In this document: piece after piece, positions 58,658-64,000 of the stretch
Layout of the letters: every line of letters begins with the position of its first letter
Numbering within the stretch: the first letter of the stretch is position 1
From: Chitinophagaceae bacterium UBA4411
Lineage (GTDB): Bacteria; Bacteroidota; Bacteroidia; Chitinophagales; Chitinophagaceae
Assembly (NCBI GenBank): GCA_002400415.1
Contig: DGQP01000005.1
Span: 342,243 to 406,242, forward strand
DNA: 64,000 nt
Direction: 5' to 3'
The notes under the pieces: model-generated
Told to the model about the DNA's origin: nothing
The model's database searches: none
The model's input: the letters and a program-made list of their open reading frames with translations, nothing else
Program-made: the position numbers and the translations under genes

Positions 58658-59735
58658 AGAGAAAAAATTATTTAAAGTAACCATCGACAACATCACGGTG
58701 GAAGTGGAGCCGGGAACAAGTATCCTGCAGGCGGCCCGTAAGATCGGTGGTGATGTGGCACCGCCTGCGATGTGTTATTATACCAAGCTGAAAGGCAGTG
58801 GTGGTAAATGCCGTACCTGCCTGGTGGAAGTGGCTGCAGGTTCAACCGCTGATCCGAGACCGATGCCCAAGCTGGTAGCCTCCTGCCGTACCAATGTTAT
58901 GGATGGCATGATCGTAAAAAATATTACGAGTTCCCGGGTGGTGGATGCAAGAAATGGCGTAGTGGAATTCTTATTACTCAATCATCCACTGGATTGCCCG
59001 GTTTGCGACCAGGCCGGTGAATGTCACTTGCAGGATCTTGGCTATGAGCATGGAAAGGAAGGCACCCGTTACGAATTCAGCCGCCGTACATTTAAAAAGC
59101 ATGACCTCGGCCCTTATATACAATTACACATGACGAGGTGCATTCTCTGTTATCGTTGTGTGTTCACTGCTGACCAGGTAACAAATAAAAGGGTGCATGG
59201 GGTTTTGGACAGGGGTGACCATGCGGAGATCGCTACTTATATTGAAAAGAGTCTGGATAATGATTTTATCGGTAATGTGATTGACGTTTGCCCGGTAGGT
59301 GCCCTGACTGATAAAACATTCCGCTTTAAGAACCGGGTATGGTTTACCAAACCGGTAGATGCGCATTGCAGTTGTGATAAATGCTCCGGTAAAGTGCAGT
59401 TGTGGATGAGAGGGGATGAAGTGTTAAGAGTGACTGCCCGGAAAGATGAATGGGGCGAAGTGCATGATTGGATCTGCAATACCTGCCGTTTTGAAAGGAA
59501 GAAAGTAAGTGACTGGACCATAGAAGGGCCAACTAAAGTGAGCCGTCATTCTGTTATTTCACAGGGCCACTATGTAGGACTGAAAAAACCGAATGAAACA
59601 CTGCCGGAAGTAATGGGTGGCCGGCAGCCAAAATTATTAATGGATATTCACAGTGTCAGCGATGTGAATTCAGTAGAGTTGAGTGCATTACCCGGTCCGG
59701 CAACAAGCAAGACATTTGAAAAGAAAGAACCATAA
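58650..59735 (+). CDS. nuoG: NADH-quinone oxidoreductase subunit G, short form
   Basis: Iron-sulfur subunit of 361 residues. Ligands: N1b in MCYYTKLKGSGGKCRTC (Cys42, 54, 57) plus SCRTN, then CPVCDQAGECHLQDL, then the ferredoxin pair MTRCILCYRC. A further set CSCDKC...CNTC is the first part of the molybdopterin-like domain, but the rest of that domain is missing. A short NuoG is usual in Bacteroidota. Its ATG overlaps the end of the inserted gene B. Confidence 0.94.
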   Translation: MSEEKKLFKVTIDNITVEVEPGTSILQAARKIGGDVAPPAMCYYTKLKGSGGKCRTCLVEVAAGSTADPRPMPKLVASCRTNVMDGMIVKNITSSRVVDARNGVVEFLLLNHPLDCPVCDQAGECHLQDLGYEHGKEGTRYEFSRRTFKKHDLGPYIQLHMTRCILCYRCVFTADQVTNKRVHGVLDRGDHAEIATYIEKSLDNDFIGNVIDVCPVGALTDKTFRFKNRVWFTKPVDAHCSCDKCSGKVQLWMRGDEVLRVTARKDEWGEVHDWICNTCRFERKKVSDWTIEGPTKVSRHSVISQGHYVGLKKPNETLPEVMGGRQPKLLMDIHSVSDVNSVELSALPGPATSKTFEKKEP

Positions 59736-59744
59736 TAACTGAAC

Positions 59745-60797
59745 ATGTATTTACTGGCAATTGACTGGTGGCTGATCTTAGAAAAAGTGATACTGATAGC
59801 CTGTATCGTAGGGTTGTCCTTTTTTATTGCAATGTACACGACGTATGCAGAAAGAAAGGTGGCCGCCTGGTTGCAGGACCGTATCGGTCCGAACAGGGCA
59901 GGTCCCTTTGGTATCCTTCAACCCTTAGCCGATGGTGGTAAATTATTCTTCAAGGAAGAGATCATACCGCTTGCCTCTAATAAATACCTTTTCATATTAG
60001 GGCCGGGTCTGGCCATGATTACGGCCTTACTGACCAGTTCAGTAATTCCCTGGGCAGCTCCTTTCGTGAAAGGAGATGGCGGCATCATTCCGATGCAGGT
60101 GGCTGATGTGGATATGGGTATCTTACTGGTGTTTAGTATTGTAAGTGTGGGTGTATATGGAATTATGATCGGTGGCTGGGCATCCAATAATAAATTCTCC
60201 CTGATGGCGGCTATTCGTGGTGCATCACAGATGGTATCTTACGAGTTGCCGATGGGATTGGCATTGATCGCTGTGCTGTTTATGACAGGATCACTGAAGA
60301 TGAGTGAGATCGTGGCGAACCAGGTGGAGCATGGCTGGCATATTATTTACCAGCCGCTTGGATTTATCATCTTTTTTGTTTGTGCCCTGGCCGAATGTAA
60401 TCGAACACCCTTTGACCTGCCGGAGGCAGAAAATGAACTGAACTTTGGATATCACCAGGAGTATTCGTCCATGAAACTGGGATTTTATTTGTTTGCTGAA
60501 TACATCAATATGTTCATCAGCAGTGCGGTGATGACGACCCTGTATTTCGGAGGTTATGATATACCATTTGTAAATGAAGCCTCCTGGGGATTAGCCCCGT
60601 GGCTGATGACGCTGATCAGTTTCAGTGTGTTTATGACCAAGGTGGCGTTCTTCCTGTTTGTATTCTTATGGATACGCTGGACGATACCCCGTTTCCGCTA
60701 TGACCAGCTGATGAACCTGGGCTGGAAGAAACTGATACCGCTGGCACTGGTGAATATGATCATTACGGCAGCTGTAATGCTGTGGCTGAAAAAATAG
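59745..60797 (+). CDS. nuoH: NADH-quinone oxidoreductase subunit H
   Basis: Membrane subunit at the quinone site, with about eight helices in 350 residues. Conserved loops: YTTYAERKVAAWLQDRIGPNRAGP, LAECNRTPFDLPEAENEL and the WIRWTIPRFRYDQLM end. It starts nine bases after nuoG. Confidence 0.96.
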   Translation: MYLLAIDWWLILEKVILIACIVGLSFFIAMYTTYAERKVAAWLQDRIGPNRAGPFGILQPLADGGKLFFKEEIIPLASNKYLFILGPGLAMITALLTSSVIPWAAPFVKGDGGIIPMQVADVDMGILLVFSIVSVGVYGIMIGGWASNNKFSLMAAIRGASQMVSYELPMGLALIAVLFMTGSLKMSEIVANQVEHGWHIIYQPLGFIIFFVCALAECNRTPFDLPEAENELNFGYHQEYSSMKLGFYLFAEYINMFISSAVMTTLYFGGYDIPFVNEASWGLAPWLMTLISFSVFMTKVAFFLFVFLWIRWTIPRFRYDQLMNLGWKKLIPLALVNMIITAAVMLWLKK

Positions 60798-61047
60798 GCC
60801 TCCCCAAACCCTGCCTACCGGCAGGCAGGCCCTCCGCAAGAGGGGCTTTAAAGATTTAAAATTGGGAAAGCCTTTATTGAGGTTAAGAAAGAAATGAATC
60901 GCTACAGGAATTTGGGATGGGTTGTTGAATTGAATTACAGAACGATGAAGTGAGTGACACAAGAGATGATGATAGTAGTACTGTAGCTTGGTATATTAAA
61001 TATATATTTGCGAACTTAAAAAAAATACCCCTTTAGGGGCCAGGGGC
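60798..61047. repeat. Repeat-rich gap between nuoH and nuoI
   Basis: A 250-base gap without a gene. It begins with CCTCCCCAAACC, a CCTGCCTACCGGCAGGCAGG palindrome (60810-60829) and AGAGGGGCTTTAAAG, a composite dispersed repeat seen in many Bacteroidota. It ends with CCCCTTTAGGGGCCAGGGGC (61029-61048 region) directly against the nuoI ATG. The middle is AT-rich filler. A short TAnnTTTG-like TATATTTG is near 61002, so nuoI may have its own promoter. Confidence 0.6.
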
Positions 61048-61599
61048 ATGCAATTAACACAAAGAGCAAAACCTGTAGACCGTAAGCCGATGACTTTCCT
61101 GGAGAGCATCTATCTCTGGAATATCGTGAAGGGTATGGGTATTACGATCAGTCACCTTTTTAAAAGAAAGGCGACCATACATTATCCTGAGCAGAAAAGG
61201 ACTTTTTCACAGGTGTTCAGGGGTTTGCATGTGCTGAACCGGGATGAGCAGGGCCGTGAACGTTGCACCGCCTGCGGGTTATGTGCTGTGGCCTGTCCGG
61301 CAGAAGCGATTACTATGGAAGCGGCTGAGCGGTTGCCGGAAGAAGAGCATTTGTACCGGGAGGAGAAATATGCAGCAAAATACGAGATCAACATGCTGCG
61401 CTGCATTTTCTGTGGTTTGTGTGAGGAGGCTTGCCCGAAGGATGCGATCTATTTATCACAGACCTTTGCACCGGCCAACTATGGACGAAAAGGATTTATT
61501 TATAAAAAAGATGAATTGCTGATACCTAACCCCGTGACACAGCCAGAAGAATATAAGAAGGCATTGGGAGACAGGGCAGCAAAAGAACAAATGAATTAA
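61048..61599 (+). CDS. nuoI: NADH-quinone oxidoreductase subunit I
   Basis: 8Fe ferredoxin-like subunit (N6a, N6b) of 183 residues, with two CxxCxxCxxxCP motifs: CTACGLCAVACP and CIFCGLCEEACP. It starts at ATG 61048, with its translation start embedded in a dispersed repeat. Confidence 0.95.
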   Translation: MQLTQRAKPVDRKPMTFLESIYLWNIVKGMGITISHLFKRKATIHYPEQKRTFSQVFRGLHVLNRDEQGRERCTACGLCAVACPAEAITMEAAERLPEEEHLYREEKYAAKYEINMLRCIFCGLCEEACPKDAIYLSQTFAPANYGRKGFIYKKDELLIPNPVTQPEEYKKALGDRAAKEQMN

Positions 61600-61628
61600 T
61601 ACAGGCATCGTATTAACTGCTTTTTAGA

Positions 61629-62129
61629 ATGAACATTACGCAAATATTATTCTGGTTCCTCTCGGTTGTGGCCCTGTTCAGTGCACTGATGCTGATCACC
61701 AGTAAAAACCCGGTGTACAGTGTATTGTGGCTGATCGTTACCTTCTTTGCTATTTCCGGTCATTATATTTTACTGAATGCGCAGTTCCTGGCAATTGTGA
61801 ACATCATTGTATATGCGGGTGCCATCATGGTATTGTTTCTTTTTGTGATCATGTTAATGAACCTGAACAAAGAAACAGAACCGCAGAAGAATAAATGGTT
61901 GAAACTGGCTGGTGCCGTTTCGGGTGGGTGTTTATTACTGGTACTGGTGGCAGCACTAAAAGATACTGAGGCTAAAGACAAACTGGCGGAAGTGAATACA
62001 GGAAATATTGGATTAATAAAAAATCTCGGGAAGGAATTATTCACCAATTATGTGGTGCCATTCGAAATCAGCAGTGTATTGTTCCTGAGTGCGATGGTGG
62101 GAGCTGTGGTGATTGGGAAGAAAGAATAA
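61629..62129 (+). CDS. nuoJ: NADH-quinone oxidoreductase subunit J
   Basis: Membrane subunit of 166 residues with five predicted helices; the segment YAGAIMVLFLFVIMLMNL is the conserved pi-bulge helix of NuoJ. It follows nuoI after 29 bases. Confidence 0.94.
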   Translation: MNITQILFWFLSVVALFSALMLITSKNPVYSVLWLIVTFFAISGHYILLNAQFLAIVNIIVYAGAIMVLFLFVIMLMNLNKETEPQKNKWLKLAGAVSGGCLLLVLVAALKDTEAKDKLAEVNTGNIGLIKNLGKELFTNYVVPFEISSVLFLSAMVGAVVIGKKE

Positions 62130-62208
62130 AGAAAGCCGTTAGTTGTAAGCTATGAGCCATAAGAAAGGCTCGCAGCTGATCGCTCAGGGCTCAAAGCTTA
62201 AAAAAGGT

Positions 62209-62538
62209 ATGCCGATAAATTATTACATATTTCTGTCACTCGCTTTATTCGCTATTGGTATAGTGGGTGTACTGACGCGACGCAATGCCATCATCATTTT
62301 TATGTGCATTGAATTAATGCTGAATGCAGTGAATTTATTGCTGGTGGCTTTTTCGAAGATGCATCATGCGGCGAATGTTGCTGTCAATGCCACTGCGGGC
62401 ACAGATGGACAGCTATTCGTATTCTTTATCATGGTGGTGGCCGCGGCAGAAGTAAGTGTGGGGCTGGCGATCATCGTGATGATGTACAGGAATATCCACT
62501 CGGTGGATGTGAACTTTTTGAACCGGTTAAAACATTAA
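62209..62538 (+). CDS. nuoK: NADH-quinone oxidoreductase subunit K
   Basis: Three-helix membrane subunit. With ATG 62209 (MPINYYIFLSLALFAIGIVG) it has 109 residues, the usual length; the conserved membrane glutamates are in IFMCIELMLNAVNL and VVAAAEVSVGLAI. An in-frame ATG at 62152 would add 19 residues encoded by repeat-like sequence and is judged not used. Confidence 0.95.
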   Translation: MPINYYIFLSLALFAIGIVGVLTRRNAIIIFMCIELMLNAVNLLLVAFSKMHHAANVAVNATAGTDGQLFVFFIMVVAAAEVSVGLAIIVMMYRNIHSVDVNFLNRLKH

Positions 62539-62539
62539 A

Positions 62540-62579
62540 ATACAGCTGTTAGCTGATAGCTAATAGCATATAGCTGAAT
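62540..62579. repeat. Seven-base degenerate tandem repeat before nuoL
   Basis: About five copies of an AGCTnnT-like heptamer (AGCTGTT, AGCTGAT, AGCTAAT, AGCATAT, AGCTGAA) fill the gap between nuoK and nuoL. A similar word set (AGCTATGAGCC) precedes nuoK at 62148. Such AGCT-rich filler appears between genes in many Bacteroidota. Confidence 0.55.
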
Positions 62580-64000
62580 ATGCAGAACGCTTTACAAATA
62601 GTTTACCTGATTCCGCTGTTGCCATTGATTGGTTTTCTGATCAACGGGCTGGGAAGAAAGCATTTATCCAAATCACTGATCGGGCTGATTGGCAGTGGCG
62701 TTATTCTTGCTTCTTTTGTACTGAGTGTCTGGGTGTTTTTGCAGGTGAAAGGCGGGAATACGCATATAGCAAACTACTTCGATTTTATTAAAGTTGGCGA
62801 CCTTACTATTCCTTTTGCTTTCCAGATTGATCAGCTGTCTTCTATTTTCTTACTGATCATTACAGGCGTTGGGTTTCTCATCCACGTGTATTCCACATCA
62901 TATATGCATGAGGAAAAGCCAGAACATTTCGGAAGATACTTTGCTTACCTGAACCTGTTTGTGTTCTCGATGCTGTTGCTGGTAATGGGAGCCAACTATG
63001 TCATCCTGTTCATCGGCTGGGAAGGAGTGGGGCTTTGTTCTTACCTGCTCATCGGGTACTGGTTTAAAAAGCCGGAATATAATAAAGCGGCCAATAAGGC
63101 CTTTATCATGAACCGTATTGGTGACCTTGCTTTCCTGATCGCTATTTTCTGGATCATCAGCAGGGCCGGCAGTGTTAATTTCAATGATGTATTTGCTGTA
63201 GCAAAAGGGGAAGTGGAATTCAGGGCCTTCAAGCCGGTTGATATAACTGTAATAACACTATTGTTATTTATTGGAGCTACCGGTAAAAGTGCACAGATAC
63301 CGTTATACACCTGGCTGCCGGATGCCATGGCGGGTCCCACGCCGGTGTCTGCTCTGATCCATGCGGCTACGATGGTAACAGCCGGTATCTACATGATCGC
63401 CAGGAGTAACATTTTGTACTCCATGTCTGCCGTGACGATGAATGTGGTGGCGATAGTAGGATTGGCAACGGCTTTATTAGCAGCAACAATAGCCTTGAAA
63501 CAAAACGATATTAAAAAAGTGCTGGCCTATTCAACTGTCAGTCAGTTGGGTTTTATGTTCCTGGCATTAGGAACCGGCAATTATGTAGCGGCTGTCTTTC
63601 ATGTGATGACACATGCCTTCTTCAAAGCCTTATTATTCCTCGGCAGTGGTAGTGTGATCCATGCGATGGGGGGAGAACAGGATATCCGCAATATGGGCGG
63701 GCTGAGTAAAAAGCTGACCGTTACTTATGTTACTTTCCTGGTTGGTTGTATTGCAATCTCAGGTATACCTCCTTTCAGTGGCTTCTTTTCCAAAGATGCG
63801 ATCCTGCTGAGTGCTTTTGAACATAATAAAATATTATATGGCATTGCTTTGTTCACGGCTATGCTGACTGCCTTTTATATGTTCCGTTTATTGTTTATCA
63901 CTTTCAGCGGAAAATTCAGAGGCACACAGGAGCAGGAACATCATTTGCATGAAAGTCCGGCTGCCATGACCATTCCATTGATCATCCTTGCTGTTCTTTC
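62580..64000 (+). CDS. nuoL: NADH-quinone oxidoreductase subunit L, cut by window edge
   Basis: The largest antiporter-like subunit of complex I. The first 473 residues are present. Landmarks: DQLSSIFLLIITGVGFLIHVYS, FIGWEGVGLCSYLLIGYWF with the conserved membrane Glu and Arg nearby, GKSAQIPLYTWLPDAMAGPTPVSALIHAATMV, and KALLFLGSGSVIHAM. The rest of the operon (nuoM, nuoN) probably follows outside the window. Confidence 0.95.
   Translation, partial: MQNALQIVYLIPLLPLIGFLINGLGRKHLSKSLIGLIGSGVILASFVLSVWVFLQVKGGNTHIANYFDFIKVGDLTIPFAFQIDQLSSIFLLIITGVGFLIHVYSTSYMHEEKPEHFGRYFAYLNLFVFSMLLLVMGANYVILFIGWEGVGLCSYLLIGYWFKKPEYNKAANKAFIMNRIGDLAFLIAIFWIISRAGSVNFNDVFAVAKGEVEFRAFKPVDITVITLLLFIGATGKSAQIPLYTWLPDAMAGPTPVSALIHAATMVTAGIYMIARSNILYSMSAVTMNVVAIVGLATALLAATIALKQNDIKKVLAYSTVSQLGFMFLALGTGNYVAAVFHVMTHAFFKALLFLGSGSVIHAMGGEQDIRNMGGLSKKLTVTYVTFLVGCIAISGIPPFSGFFSKDAILLSAFEHNKILYGIALFTAMLTAFYMFRLLFITFSGKFRGTQEQEHHLHESPAAMTIPLIILAVL

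Noticed and set aside
62152..62208. N-terminal extension of nuoK by 19 codons
   Set aside because: The extra residues come from repeat-like intergenic sequence, and the internal ATG at 62209 gives the standard NuoK start.

Overview
The window looks like chromosomal DNA of a Bacteroidota bacterium, most likely a member of the Chitinophagaceae or a close relative. Reasons: a short primary sigma factor of the Bacteroidota type, promoters with a TAnnTTTG -7 box, a SusC/SusD pair, a TonB protein with the N-terminal sequence typical of the phylum, DUF4836- and START-like families, and almost no Shine-Dalgarno sequences. Family names below come from reading the proteins by eye; no database search was possible.

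Layout. 1-8.5 kb is housekeeping: the start of dinB, a Crp-like regulator, rimM, rpsP, ffh, rpoD, a START-like protein and an LptF/LptG permease. 8.5-11.1 kb is a tightly packed set (lipoprotein, CDF metal exporter, OsmC-like protein) ending in an Rrf2-family regulator. 11.2-24.3 kb is the centrepiece, an assimilatory sulfate reduction cluster: 1-Cys peroxiredoxin, cysH (APS reductase type), cysD, cysN, cobA, cysJ and cysI. It runs without a break into a complete tetrapyrrole-to-siroheme set: a 5-aminolevulinate synthase (C4 pathway, unexpected in this phylum), a HemC-HemD fusion, HemB, and a Met8-like precorrin-2 dehydrogenase fused to a TauE/SafE-type (TSUP) membrane transporter. Together these genes would build siroheme from glycine and succinyl-CoA beside the sulfite reductase that needs it. 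24.5-30.4 kb holds a TonB-dependent receptor, an AhpD-like protein, an aldo/keto reductase, a membrane fatty acid hydroxylase and a small secreted domain protein. A shared inverted repeat (AGTCTA, 9 bases, TAGACT) stands in front of the peroxiredoxin, cobA, the receptor (twice) and the small secreted protein, so I read 11-30.4 kb as one sulfur regulon. The Rrf2 protein next door is the obvious candidate regulator. A 22-codon reading frame with a Cys-Cys pair lies between the two receptor sites and may be a leader peptide. A tRNA-Cys with odd acceptor features and metZ complete the sulfur-themed stretch.

31.8-51.7 kb is mixed: two rRNA pseudouridine synthases, an LTxEQ-repeat secreted protein, rlmN, a thiolase, a SusC/SusD pair, a small ABC transporter, a DUF4836 lipoprotein, hisS (with a strikingly AT-rich central segment), a low-molecular-weight phosphatase, and a TonB / PstS-like / TPR cluster. 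51.8 kb to the end is the complex I operon nuoABCDE-F-GHIJKL (L cut by the window edge). It carries two insertions: a small secreted SnoaL/DUF4440-like gene between nuoE and nuoF, and an AT-rich pair between nuoF and nuoG consisting of an OLD-like AAA ATPase and a small protein with a possible TOPRIM-like core. That pair resembles two-gene anti-phage systems and is translationally coupled to nuoG.

The strongest leads are the ALAS-driven siroheme module with its two fusions, the shared sulfur operator, the candidate defence pair buried in the respiratory operon, and the mosaic hisS.
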